A stretch of DNA of 64,000 nucleotides from Henckelia pumila (GCF_033568475.1 NC_133123.1:54505522-54569521), one strand, 5' to 3'; shown: positions 47,292 to 59,140, counted from the first letter of the stretch. The notes: a model not told the origin generated them from the letters alone. Numbers and translations are program-made.

Positions 47292-47691
47292 AATAGTGAA
47301 TGAATTCTTTATTTTTTTGTCTCTCGAATTGCGGATCGAAGGAACAGGAGCTGCAGTTTCAAACGAACATAACTTTCGATCTGCTGAGAGTTACGGGATC
47401 TTCAGCATACTCACACGAAGCTCTTCTCAATACCTACAGCGCGTATCTCGGTCTAAGAGACAGAGAAGCTCAAATTCAAACCCGGAGATTGTCTTTGGTG
47501 GAATTTTTCCCGTACGGCACGTTGGGACCCACCGAAGTGGCCGTGTCACCCAGATCGCACGTTCACGTCGTGTGATTTAGTCTATTGCATCTTTTCTATC
47601 CGCGGATTGGACTGCAAGAGTCGGAAATAGGACAGCGAGGAATCGAAAGAACAAGAAGTACGAGTAAGAAAAAACGAAATTAATGAAAAAT

Positions 47692-47811
47692 GGGGTGCAA
47701 CACGAGGACTTTCCAGGGGGGTCAACCATCCTAGTACTGCTCTCGCCCAGACACGCTTAACTTCGGAGTTCTGATGGGATCCGAAGCATTAGTGCTGGTA
47801 TGATCGCACCC
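47692..47811 (-). rRNA. 5S rRNA, copy 28 (B-type gene after an A-type spacer), 120 nt
   Basis: One extra base near the 3' part; GTGTCTGGGCGAG in box A; TGCTTCGGATCCC. The spacer begins as type A and ends as type B. Confidence 0.92.
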
Positions 47812-48209
47812 AACAGTGAATGAATTCTTTATTGTTTTGTCTCTCGAATTGCGGATCGGAGGAACAGGAGCTGCAGTTTCAAACGAACATAACTTTCGAT
47901 CGGCTAAGAGTTACGGGAGCTTGAGCCTGCTCACGCGAAGCTCCCCTCGATACTTACAGCAAGTATCTCGGTCTAAGAGACGGAGACGCTCAAATTACAA
48001 CCCGGAGATGGTCTTTCGTTGCATTTTTCCCATAGAGCGCTGGGACCCACCGAAGCGGCCCGCATTACCCAGATCGCACGTTCACGTCGTGTGATTAAGT
48101 CTATTGCATCTTTTCTATCCGCGGATTGGACTGAAAGAGTCGGAAATAGGACGGCGAGGAATCGGAAAAACAAGAAGTATGTGTAAGAAAAAAAGAAATT
48201 AATGAAAAA

Positions 48210-48289
48210 GGGGTGCAACACGAGGACTTCCCAGGGGGTCACCCATTTCTGATGAGATCCGGTGCATTAGTGCTGGTATGATCGCACCC
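48210..48289 (-). pseudogene. 5S rRNA, copy 29, internally shortened to 80 nt
   Basis: About 39 central bases are absent, taking box A and the intermediate element with them. The same shortened gene is copy 46. Confidence 0.93.
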
Positions 48290-48689
48290 GACAGTGAATG
48301 AATTCTTTATTGTTTTGTCTCTCGAATTGCGGATCGGAGGAACAAGAGCTGTAGTTTCAAACGGACATAAATTTCGATCTGCTGAGAGTTACGGGAGCTT
48401 CAGCTTGCTCACGCGAAGCTCTTCTCGATACCTACAGCGCGTATCTAGGTCTAAGAGACGGACAAGCTCAAATTCAAACCCGGAGATGTTCTTTGGGGGC
48501 ATTTTTCCCGTGGGCGCACTGGGATCCTTCGAAGTGGCCCGCGTCACCCAGATCGCACGTTCACGTCGTGTGTTTCAGTCTATTGCATCTTTTCTATCCA
48601 CGGATTGGACTGAAAGAGTCGGAAATAGGACGGAGAGGAATCAGAAGAAAAATATGTACGAGTAAGAAAAAAAGAAACTAATATAAAAA

Positions 48690-48808
48690 AGGGTGCAAGA
48701 CGAGGATTTCCAAGGGGGTCACCTATCCTAGTACTTCTCTTCCCCAAGCACGCATAACTTCAGAGTTCTGATGGGATCCGGTGCATTAGTGATTTTATGA
48801 TCGCACGC
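48690..48808 (-). rRNA. 5S rRNA, copy 30 (A type), first gene of the second duplicate
   Basis: Nearly identical to copy 13. It belongs to the hybrid unit that carries the duplication junction in its spacer. Confidence 0.9.
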
Positions 48809-49209
48809 AACAGTGAATGAATTCTTTATTTTTTTGTCTCTCGAATTGCGGATCGGAGGAACAGGAGCTGCAGTTTCAAACGAACATAACTTTTGATCGG
48901 CTGAGAGTTACTGGAGCTTCAGCCTGCTCAAGTGAAGCTCCACTCGATACCTATAGTGCGTATCTCGGTTAAAGAGATGGAGATGCTCAAATTCCAAAAT
49001 GGAGATGGTCTTTCGGGGCATTTTTCCCGTATGTCACGCTAGGACCCACCGAAGCGGCCCACATCACCTAGATCGCATGTTCACATCGTATGATTCAGTC
49101 TATTGCATCTTTTCTATCCGCGGATTGGACTAAAAGAGTCAGAAATAGGACGGGGCGGAATCGAAAGAACAAAAAGTACGAGTAAGAAAAAAAGAAATTA
49201 ATGAAAAAA

Positions 49210-49328
49210 GGGGTGCAACACGAGGACTTCCCAGGGGGTCACCCATTATAGTACTGCTTTCGCCCAAGCACGCTTAACTTCGGAGTTCTGATGGGATCCG
49301 TTGCATTAGTGCTGGTATGATTGCACCC
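49210..49328 (-). rRNA. 5S rRNA, copy 31 (B type)
   Basis: Duplicate of copy 14. Confidence 0.94.
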
Positions 49329-49729
49329 AACAGTGAATGAATTCTTTATTATTTTGTCTCTCGAATTGCGGATCGGAAGAACAGGAGCTGCAGTTTCAAA
49401 CGGACATAACTTTCGATCAGCTATGAGTTACAGGTGCTTCAGCCTGCTCACGCGAAGCTCCTCTCGATACCTACAGCAAGTATCTCGGTCTAAGAGACGG
49501 AGACGCTCAAATTACAACCCAGAGATGGTCTTTCGGGGCATTTTTCCCGTTGGGCGCACTGGGACCCACTGAAGTGGCCCGCGTCACCTAGATCGCACGT
49601 TCACGTCGTGTGATTAAGTCTATTGCATCTTTTCTATCTGCGGATTGGACTGAAAGAGTCGGAAATAGGACAGCGAGGAATCAGAAAAACAAGAAGTACG
49701 AGTAAAAAAAAAAATAAATTAATGAAAAA

Positions 49730-49848
49730 GGGGTGCAACACGAGGACTTCCCAGGAGGTCACCTATCCTAGTACTGCTCTCGCCCAAGCACGCTTAACTT
49801 CGGAGTTCTGGTGGGATACGGTGCATTAGTACTGGTATGATTGCACCC
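49730..49848 (-). rRNA. 5S rRNA, copy 32 (C type)
   Basis: Duplicate of copy 15. Confidence 0.94.
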
Positions 49849-50249
49849 AGCAGTGAATGAATTCTTTATTGTTTTGTCTCTCGAATTGCGGATCGGAGGA
49901 ACATGAGCTGCAGTTTCAAATGGACATAACTTTCGATCTTCTGAGAGTTATGGGAGCTTCAGCTTGCAAGCGCGAAGCTCTTCTCGATACCTACAATGCG
50001 TATCTCGGTCTAAGAGATGGAGAAGATCAAATTCAAACCCGGAGATTGTCTTTGGGGGCATTTTTTCCATAGGGCGTGCTGGGACCAACCGAATTGGCCC
50101 ACGTCACCCATATCGCACGTTCACGTCCTGTGATTAAGTCTATTGCATCTTTTCTATCCGCGGATTGGATTGAAAGAGTCGGAAATAAGACGGAGAGGAA
50201 TCGGAAGAACAAGATGTACGAGTAAGAAAAAAAGAAACTAATAAAAAAA

Positions 50250-50367
50250 GGGGTGCAACATGAGGACTTCCCAGGGGTCACCCATCCTAGTACTGCTCTT
50301 TCCCAAGCACGCATAACTTCGGAGTTCTGATGGGATCCGGTGAATTATTGCTGGTATGATCGCACCC
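50250..50367 (-). rRNA. 5S rRNA, copy 33 (A type), 118 nt
   Basis: Duplicate of copy 16. Confidence 0.92.
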
Positions 50368-50767
50368 AACAATGAATGAATTCTTTATTTTTTGTCTCTC
50401 GAATTGCGGATCAGAGGAACAGGAGCTGCAGTTTCAAACGGACATAACTTTCAATCGCCTGAGAGTTACTGGAGCTTCAGCTTGCTCACGCAAAGCTCCA
50501 CTCGATACCTATAGTGCGTATCTCGGTTAAAGAGACGGAGACGCTCAAATTCCAAAAAGGAGATGGTCTTTCGGGGAAGTTTTCACGTATGTCGTGTTGG
50601 GACTCACCAAAGAGGCCCGCATCACCCAGATCGCACGTTCACATCGTATGATTCAGTCTATTGCATATTTTCTATCCCCGGATTGGACTGAAAGAGTCGG
50701 AAATAGGACGGCGAGGAATCGAAAGAACTAGAAGTACGAGTAATAAAAAAAGAAATTAATGAAAAAA

Positions 50768-50886
50768 GGGGTGCAACACGAGGACTTCCCAGGGGGTCAC
50801 CCATCCTAGTACTACTCTCGCCCAAGCACACTTAATTTCGGAGTTTTGATGGGATCCGGTGCATTAGTGCTGGTATGATCGCACCA
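50768..50886 (-). rRNA. 5S rRNA, copy 34 (block B type)
   Basis: Duplicate of copy 17. Confidence 0.93.
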
Positions 50887-51284
50887 AACAATGAATGAAT
50901 TCTTTATTCTTTTTCTCTCGAATTGCGGATCGGAGGAATAGGAATTGCAGTTTCAAATGGACATAACTTTCGATCGGCTAAGAGTTACGGGAGCTTCAGC
51001 CTGCTCACGCGAAGCTCCTCTCGATACCTACAGCAAGTATTTCGGTCTAAGAGACGGAGACGCTCAAATTACAACCCGAAGATGGTCTTTCGGGGAGTTT
51101 TTCCCGAAGGGCGCAGGGACCTACCGAAGCGGCCCGCGTCACCCAGATCGCATGATAACGTCGTGTGATTTAAGTCTATTGCATATTTTCTATCCACGGA
51201 TTGGACTGAAAGAGTCGGAAATAGGATGGAGAGGAATCAGAAAAACAAGAAGTACGAGTAAGAAAAAAAGAAATTAATGAAAAA

Positions 51285-51403
51285 GGGGTGCAATACAAGG
51301 ACATCCCAGGGGGTCACCCATTCTAGTACTGCTCTCGCCCAAGCACGCTTAACTTCGGAGTTCTGATGGGATTCGAAGCATTAGTGCTTGTATGATCGCA
51401 CCC
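51285..51403 (-). rRNA. 5S rRNA, copy 35 (block C type)
   Basis: Duplicate of copy 18, with one base in the loop differing (AGAACTCCG here). Confidence 0.92.
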
Positions 51404-51803
51404 AACAATGAATGAATTCTTTATTGTTTTGTCTCTCGAATTGCGGATCGTAGGAACAGGAGCTGCAGTTTCAAACGAAAATAACTTTCGATCTGCAGAT
51501 AGTTACGGGAGCTTCAGCCTACTCACGCGAAGCTCTTCTCGATACCTACAGTGCGTATCTCGGTCTAAGAGACGGAGAAGCTCAATTTCAAACCCGGAGA
51601 TGGTCTTTGGGGGCATTTTCCCGTAGGGCGCGCTGAGATCCACCGATGTGGCCCGCGTCACCCAGATCGCACGTTCACGTCGTGTGATTAAGTCTATTGC
51701 ATCTTTTCTAACCTCGGATTGGACTGAAAGAGTCGTAAATAGGACGGAGAGGAATCGGAAGAACAAGATGTACGAGTAAGAAAAAAAGAAACTAATAAAA
51801 AAA

Positions 51804-51922
51804 GGAGAGCAACGCGAGGACTTCCCAGGGGGTCACCCATCCTAGTACTGCTCTTGCCCAAGAACGCATAACTTCAGAGTTCTGATGGGATCCAGTGAAT
51901 TAGTGCTGTTATGATCGCACCC
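51804..51922 (-). rRNA. 5S rRNA, copy 36 (block A type)
   Basis: Duplicate of copy 19, with CATAACAGCAC near the 5' end. Confidence 0.92.
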
Positions 51923-52322
51923 AACAATGATTGAATTCTTTATTTTTTGTCTCTCGAATTGCGGATCGGAGGAACAGGAGCTGCAGTTTCAAACGGACAT
52001 AACTTTCAATCTCCTGAGAGTTACTGGAGCTTCAGCTTGCTCACGCAAAGCTCCACTCGATACCTATAGTGCGTATCTTGGTTAAAGAGACGGAGACGCT
52101 CAAATTCCAAAAAGGAGATGGTCTTTCGGGGAAGTTTTCACGTATGTTGTGTTGGGACTCACCAAAGAGGCCCGCATCACCCAAATCGCACATTCACATC
52201 GTATGATTCAGTCTATTGCATATTTTCTATCCCCGGATTGGACTGAAAGAGTCGGAAATAGGACGGAGAGGAATCGAAAGAACTAGAAGTACGAGTAATA
52301 AAAAAAGAAATTAATGAAAAAA

Positions 52323-52441
52323 GGGGTGCAACACGAGGACTTCCCAGGGGGTCACCCATCCTAGTACTACTCTCGCCCAAGCACACTTAATTTCGGAGTT
52401 TTGATGGGATCCGGTGCATTAGTGCTGGTATGATCGCACCA
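52323..52441 (-). rRNA. 5S rRNA, copy 37 (block B type)
   Basis: Duplicate of copy 20. Confidence 0.93.
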
Positions 52442-52839
52442 AACAGTGAATGAATTCTTTATTCTTTTTCTCTCGAATTGCGGATCGAAGGAATAGGAAC
52501 TGCAGTTTCAAATGGACATAACTTTCGATCGGCTAAGAGTTACAGGAGCTTCAGCCTGCTCACGCGAAGCTCCTCTCGATACCTACAGCAAGTATTTCGG
52601 TCTAAGAGACGGAGACGCTCAAATTACAACCCGAAGATGGTCTTTCGGGGTGTTTTTCCCGAAGGGCGCAGGGACCTACCGAAGCGGCCCGCGACACCCA
52701 GATCGCACGATAACGTCGTGTGATTTAAGTCTATTGCATATTTTCTATCCGCGGATTGGACTGAAAGAGTCGGAAATAGGATGGAGAGGAATCAGAAAAA
52801 CAAGAAGTACGAGTAAGAAAAAAAGAAATTAATGAAAAA

Positions 52840-52958
52840 GGGGTGCAACACAAGGACATCCCAGGGGGTCACCCATTCTAGTACTGCTCTCGCCCAAGCA
52901 CGCTTAACTTCGTAGTTCTGATGGGATTCGAAGCATTAGTGCTTGTATGATCGCACCC
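52840..52958 (-). rRNA. 5S rRNA, copy 38 (block C type)
   Basis: Duplicate of copy 21, with CTACGAAG in place of CTCCGAAG. Confidence 0.92.
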
Positions 52959-53358
52959 AACAATGAATGAATTCTTTATTGTTTTGTCTCTCGAATTGCG
53001 GATCGGAGGAACAGGAGCTGCAGTTTCAAACGAAAATAACTTTCGATCTGCTGATAGTTACGGGAGCTTCAGCCTACTCACGCGAAGCTCTTCTCGATAC
53101 CTACAGTGCGTATCTCGGTCTAAGAGACGGAGAAGCTCAATTTCAAACCCGGAGATGGTCTTTGGGGGCATTTTCCCGTAGGGCGCGCTGAGATCCACCG
53201 ATGTGGCCCGCGTCACCCAGATCGCACGTTCACGTCGTGTGATTAAGTCTATTGCATCTTTTGTATCCTCGGATTGGACTGAAAGAGTCGTAAATAGGAC
53301 GGAGAGGAATCGAAAGAACAAGATGTACGAGTAAGAAAAAAAGAAACTAATAAAAAAA

Positions 53359-53477
53359 GGAGAGCAACACGAGGACTTTCCAGGGGGTCACCCATCCTAG
53401 TACTGCTCTTGCCCAAGCACGCATAACTTCAGAGTTCTGATGGGATCCAGTGAATTAGTGCTGGTATGATCGCACCC
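53359..53477 (-). rRNA. 5S rRNA, copy 39 (block A type)
   Basis: Duplicate of copy 22. Confidence 0.92.
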
Positions 53478-53877
53478 AACAATGATTGAATTCTTTATTT
53501 TTTGTCTCTCGAATTGCGGATCGGAGGAACAGGAGCTGCAGTTTCAAACGGACATCACTTTCAATCGCCTGAGAGTTACTGGAGCTTCAGCTTGCTCACG
53601 CAAAGCTCCACTCGATACCTATAGTGCGTATCTTGGTTAAAGAGACGGAGAAGCTCAAATTCCAAAAAGGAGATGGTCTTTCGGGGAAGTTTTCACGTAT
53701 GTCGTGTTGGGACTCACCAAAGAGTCCCGCATCACCCAGATCGCACGTTCATATCGTATGATTCAGTCTATTGCATATTTTCTATCCCCGGATTGGACTG
53801 AAAGAGTCGGAAATAGGACGGCGAGGAATCGAAAGAACTAGAAGTACGAGTAATAAAAAAAGAAATTAATGAAAAAA

Positions 53878-53996
53878 GGGGTGCAACACGAGGACTTCCC
53901 AGGGGGTCACCCATCCTAGTACTACTCTCGCCCAAGCACACTTAATTTCGGAGTTTTGATGGGATCCGGTGCATTAGTGCTGGTATGATCGCACCA
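53878..53996 (-). rRNA. 5S rRNA, copy 40 (block B type)
   Basis: Duplicate of copy 23 but with the usual GGGCGAGAG. Confidence 0.93.
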
Positions 53997-54394
53997 AACA
54001 GTGAATGAATTCTTTATTCTTTTTCTCTCGAATTGCGGATCGGAGGAATAGGAACTGCAGTTTCAAATGGACATAACTTTCGATCGGCTAAGAGTTACGG
54101 GAGCTTCAGCCTGCTCATGCGAAGCTCCTCTCGATACCTACAGCAAGTATTTCGGTCTAAGAGACGGAGACGCTCAAATTACAACCCGAAGATGGTCTTT
54201 CGGGGAGTTTTTCCCGAAGGGCGCAGGGACCTACCGAAGCGGCCCGCGTCACCCAGATCGCACAATCACGTCGTGTGATTTAAGTCTATTGCATATTTTC
54301 TATCCGCGGATTGGACTGAAAGAGTCGGAAATAGGATGGAGAGGAATCAGAAAAAACAAGAAGTACGAGTAAGAAAAAAAAAATTAATGAAAAA

Positions 54395-54516
54395 GGGGTG
54401 CAACACAAGGACATCCCAGGGGGTCACCCATTCTAGTACTGCGCTCTCGCCCAAGCACGCTTTAACTTTGGAGTTCTGATGGGATTCGAAGCATTAGTGC
54501 TTGTATGATCGCACCC
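54395..54516 (-). rRNA. 5S rRNA, copy 41 (block C type), 122 nt
   Basis: Duplicate of copy 24 with three extra bases around box A, so transcription is doubtful. Confidence 0.9.
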
Positions 54517-54916
54517 AACAACGAATGAATTCTTTATTGTTTTGTCTCTCGAATTGCGGATCGGAGGAATAGGAGCTGCAGTTTCAAACGAAAATAACTT
54601 TCGATCTGCTAATAGTTACGGGAGCTTCAGCCTACTCACGCGAAGCTCTTCTCGATACCTACAGTGCGTATCTCGGTCTAAGAGACGGAGAAGCTCAATT
54701 TCAAACCCGGAGATGGTCTTTGGGGGCATTTTCCCGTAGGGCGCGCTGAGATCCACCGATGTGGCCCGCGTCACCCAGATCGCACGTTCACGTCGTGTGA
54801 TTAAGTCTATTGCATCTTTTCTATCCTCGGATTGGACTGAAAGAGTCGTAAATAGGATGGAGAGGAATCTGAAGAACAAGATGTACGAGTAAGAAAAAAA
54901 GAAACTAATAAAAAAA

Positions 54917-55035
54917 GGAGAGCAACACGAGGACTTCCCAGGGGGTCACCCATCCTAGTACTGCTCTTGCCCAAGCACGAATAACTTCAGAGTTCTGATG
55001 GGATCCAGTGAATTATTGCTGGTATGATCGCACCC
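54917..55035 (-). rRNA. 5S rRNA, copy 42 (block A type)
   Basis: Duplicate of copy 25. Confidence 0.92.
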
Positions 55036-55433
55036 AACAATGATTGAATTCTTTATTTTTTGTCTCTCGAATTGCGGATCGGAGGAACAGGAGCTGCAGT
55101 TTCAAACGGACATAACTTTTGATCTCCTGAGAGTTACTGAAGCTTCAGCCTGCTCGCGCAAAGCTCCACTCGATACCTATAGTGTGTATCTCGGTTAAAG
55201 AGACGGAGATGGTCAAATTCCAAAATGGAGATGGTCTTTCGGGGCATTTTCCCGTATGTCGCGCTGGGATCCAATGAAGCGGCCCGCGTCACCCAGATCG
55301 CACGTTCACATTGTATGATTCAGTCCATTGCATATTTTCTATCCGCAGATTGGACTGAAAGAGTCGGAAATAGGACGGCGAGGAATCGAAAGAACTAGAA
55401 GTACGAGTAAGAAAAAAAAAATTAATGAAAAAA

Positions 55434-55552
55434 GGGGTGCAACACGAGGACTTCCCAGGGGGTCTTCCATCCTAGTACTGCTCCCGTCCAAGCACGCTTC
55501 ACTTCGGAATTTTGATGATATCCGGTGCATTAGTGCTGGTATGATCGCACCC
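55434..55552 (-). rRNA. 5S rRNA, copy 43 (B type), degenerate
   Basis: Duplicate of copy 26. Confidence 0.9.
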
Positions 55553-55951
55553 AACAGTGAATGAATTCTTTATTCTTTTTCTCTCGAATTGCGGATCGGA
55601 GGAACAGGAGCTGCAGTTTCAAACGAACATAACTTTCAATCGGCTAAGAGTTACGGGAGCTTCAGCCTGCTCACGCGAAGCTCCTATCGATACCTACAAC
55701 AAGTATCTCGGTCTAAGAGACGGAGGCGCTCAAATTACAACCCGGATATGGTCTTTCGGGGAGTTTTTCCCGAAGGGCGCTTGGACCCACCAAAGCGGCC
55801 CGCGTTACCCAGATCGCACATTCACGTCGTGTGATTTAAGTCTATTGCATATTATCTATCCACGAATTGGACTGAAAGAGTCGGAAATAGGACGGAGAGG
55901 AATCGGAAGAACAATATGTACGAGTAAGAAAAAAAGAAACTTATTAAAAAA

Positions 55952-56070
55952 GGGGTGCAACACGAGGACTTCCCAGGGGGTCACCCATCCTAGTACTGCT
56001 CTTGCCCAAGCACACATAACTTCGGAGTTCTGATGGGATCCGGTGCATTAGTGCTGGTATGATCGCACCC
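55952..56070 (-). rRNA. 5S rRNA, copy 44 (chimeric unit)
   Basis: Duplicate of copy 27 with the usual AGAACTCCG. Confidence 0.93.
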
Positions 56071-56470
56071 AATAGTGAATGAATTCTTTATTTTTTTGTC
56101 TCTCGAATTGCGGATCGAAGGAACAGGAGCTGCAGTTTCAAATGAACATAACTTTCGATCTGCTGAGAGTTACGGGATCTTCAGCATACTCACACGAAGC
56201 TCTTCTCAATACCTACAGCGCGTATCTCGGTCTAAGAGACAGAGAAGCTCAAATTCAAACCCGGAGATTGTCTTTGGTGGAATTTTTCCCGTACGGCACG
56301 TTGGGACCCACCGAAGTGGCCGTGTCACCCAGATCGCACGTTCACGTCGTGTGATTTAGTCTATTGCATATTTTCTATCCGCGGATTGGACTGAAAGAGT
56401 CGGAAATAGGACAGCGAGGAATCGAAAGAACAAGAAGTACGAGTAAGAAAAAACGAAATTAATGAAAAAT

Positions 56471-56590
56471 GGGGTGCAACACGAGGACTTTCCAGGGGGG
56501 TCAACCATCCTAGTACTGCTCTCGCCCAGGCACGCTTAACTTCGGAGTTCTGATGGGATCCGAAGCATTAGTGCTGGTATGATCGCACCC
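56471..56590 (-). rRNA. 5S rRNA, copy 45 (chimeric unit), 120 nt
   Basis: Duplicate of copy 28, with GTGCCTGGGCG in box A. Confidence 0.92.
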
Positions 56591-56988
56591 AACAGTGAAT
56601 GAATTCTTTATTGTTTTGTCTCTCGAATTGCGGATCGGAGGAACAGGAGCTGCAGTTTCAAACGAACATAACTTTCGATCGGCTAAGAGTTACGGGAGCT
56701 TGAGCCTGCTCACGCGAAGCTCCCCTCGATACCTACAGCAAGTATCTCGGTCTAAGAGACGGAGACGCTCAAATTACAACCCGGAGATGGTCTTTCGTTG
56801 CATTTTTCCCATAGAGCGCTGGGACCCACCGAAGCGGCCCGCATTACCCAGATCGCACGTTCACGTCGTGTGATTAAGTCTATTGCATCTTTTCTATCCG
56901 CGGATTGGACTGAAAGAGTCGGAAATAGGACGGCGAGGAATCGGAAAAACAAGAAGTATGTGTAAGAAAAAAAGAAATTAATGAAAAA

Positions 56989-57068
56989 GGGGTGCAACAC
57001 GAGGACTTCCCAGGGGGTCACCCATTTCTGATGAGATCCGGTGCATTAGTGCTGGTATGATCGCACCC
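56989..57068 (-). pseudogene. 5S rRNA, copy 46, internally shortened to 80 nt
   Basis: Duplicate of copy 29, showing that the shortening is older than the 8.78-kb duplication. Confidence 0.93.
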
Positions 57069-57466
57069 GACAGTGAATGAATTCTTTATTGTTTTGTCTC
57101 TCGAATTGCGGATCAGAGGAACAAGAGCTGTAGTTTCAAACGGACATAAATTTCGATCTGCTGAGAGTTACGGGAGCTTCAGCTTGCTCACGCGAAGCTC
57201 TTCTCGATACCTACAGCGCGTATCTAGGTCTAAGAGACGGAGAAGCTCAAATTCAAGCCCGGAGATTGTCTTTGGGGGCATTTTTCCCGTAGGGTGCGCT
57301 GAGACCCACCAAAGTGGCGCGCGTCACCCAGATCGCACGTTCATGTCCTGTGATTCAGTCTATTGCATCTTTTCTATCCGCGAATTGGACTGAAAGAGTT
57401 GGAAATAGGACGGAGAGGAATTGGAAGAACAAGATGTACGAGTAAGAAAAAAATAATAATAAAAAA

Positions 57467-57585
57467 GGGGTGCAACACGAGGACTTCCCAAGTGGTCACA
57501 CATCCTAGTACTGATCTTGCCCAATCACGCATAACTTCGGAGTTCTGATGGGATCCAGTGCATTAGTGCTGGTATGATCGCACCC
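57467..57585 (-). rRNA. 5S rRNA, copy 47 (A type)
   Basis: First gene right of the duplication; about eight differences, including GCGTGATTGGG in box A. Confidence 0.92.
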
Positions 57586-57985
57586 AACAGTGAATGAATT
57601 CTTTATTTTTTTGTCTCTCGAATTGCGGATCGGAGGAACAGGAGCTGCTATTTTAAACGAACATAACTTTCGATCGGCTGAGAGTTACTGAAGTTTCAGC
57701 CTGCTCACGCGAAGCTCCACTCGATACCTATATTGTGTATCTCGGTTAAAGAGACGGAGATGCTCAAATTCCAAAATGGAGATGGTCTTTCGGGGCATTT
57801 TTCCCGTATGTCGCGCTGGGACCCACCGAAGCGGCCCGCGTCACCTTGATCGCACGTTCACATCGTATGATTCAGTCTATTGCATCTTTTCTATCCACGA
57901 ATTGGACTGAAAGAGTCGGAAATAGGACGGCGAGGAATCGAAAGAACAAGAAGTACGAGAAAGAAAAAAAAAATTAATGAAAAAA

Positions 57986-58104
57986 AAGGTGCAACACGAG
58001 AACTTCCCAGGGGGTCACCCATCCTAGTACTGCTCTCACCAAAGCACGCTTAATTTCGGAGTTTTAGTGGGATCTGGTGCATTAGTGCTGGTATGATCGA
58101 ACCC
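57986..58104 (-). rRNA. 5S rRNA, copy 48 (B type)
   Basis: About nine differences; the 5' end reads GGGTTCGATC. Confidence 0.91.
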
Positions 58105-58501
58105 AACAGCAAATGAATTCTTTATTGTTTTTCTTTTGAATTGCGGATCGGAGGAACAGGAGCTGCAGTTTCAAACGGATATAACTTTCGATCGGCTAAG
58201 AGTTACAGGAGCTTCAGCCAGCTCACGCGAAGCTCCTCTCAATACCTACATCAAGAATCTCGGTCTAAGAGACGGAGACGCTCAAATTACAACCCGGAGA
58301 TGGTCTTTCGGGGCGTTTTTCCCATAGGGCGCGCTGGGACCCATCGAAGAGGCCCGCGTCACCAAGATCGCACGTTCACGTCATGTGATTAAGTATATTG
58401 CATCTTTTCTATCGGCGGATTGGACTGAAAGAGTCGGAAATAGGACGGCGAGGAATCGGAAAAACAAGAAGTACGAGTAAGAAAAAAAAATTAATGAAAA
58501 A

Positions 58502-58620
58502 GGGGTGCAACACGAGGACTTCCCAGGGGATCACCCATCCTAGTACTGCTCTCACCCAAGCACGCTTAACTTCGGAGTTCTGATGAGATCCGGTGCATTA
58601 GTGTTGGAATGATCGCACCC
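58502..58620 (-). rRNA. 5S rRNA, copy 49 (C type)
   Basis: About five differences; box A intact but the intermediate element reads GGGTGAGAG. Confidence 0.94.
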
Positions 58621-59021
58621 AACAGTGAATGAATTCTTTATTATTTTGTCTCTCGAATTGCGGATCGGAGGAACAGGAGCTGCAGTTTCAAACGGACATA
58701 ACTTTCGATCTGCTGATAGTTATGGGAGCTTCAGCCTACTCACGCGAAGCTCTTTTCGATACCTACAGCGCGTATCTCGATCTAAGAGACGAAGAAGCTC
58801 AAATTCAAACCCAGAGATGGTCTTTGGGGGCATTTTTCCCGTAGGGCGTGCTGGGACCCACCGAAGTGGCCCGCGTAACCCAGATCGCACGTTCACGTCG
58901 TGTGATTCAGTCTATTGCATCTTTTCTATCCGCGGATTGGACTGAAAGGGTCGGAAATACGACGGAGAGGAATCGGAAGAACAAGATGTACGAGTAAGAA
59001 AAAAAGAAACTAATAAAAAAA

Positions 59022-59140
59022 AAGGTGCAACACGAGGACTTCCCAGAGGGTCACCCATCCCAGTACTGCTCTTGCCCAAGCACGCATAACTACGAAGTTC
59101 TGATGGGATCCGGTGCATTAGTGCTGGTATGATCGCACCC
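59022..59140 (-). rRNA. 5S rRNA, copy 50 (A type), last in the array
   Basis: A-type box changes plus CTTCGTAG; the 3' end is GCACC only. It is followed on its upstream side by one B-type spacer that breaks off at 59480. Confidence 0.92.

Larger units (their letters stand above)
39672..48447. repeat. 8.78-kb duplication within the 5S array, copy 1
   Basis: Every unit in this stretch recurs 8776-8779 bp to the right (17 units). Endpoints are uncertain by 15 bases because the hybrid unit's junction lies in shared sequence. Confidence 0.92.
50368..55035. repeat. Three near-identical B-C-A trimers, copy 2
   Basis: Image of 41592-46256 in the second half of the 8.78-kb duplication. Confidence 0.9.
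48448..57226. repeat. 8.78-kb duplication within the 5S array, copy 2
   Basis: Tandem partner of the previous stretch, above 99% identical by eye, sharing its internal oddities such as the 80-base truncated gene. Confidence 0.92.

Noticed and set aside
39672-57226. Duplication as a pure assembly artefact
   Set aside because: Not excluded, but the two copies differ at scattered bases and the junction unit is a precise hybrid, which fits a real unequal exchange better than a copied contig.
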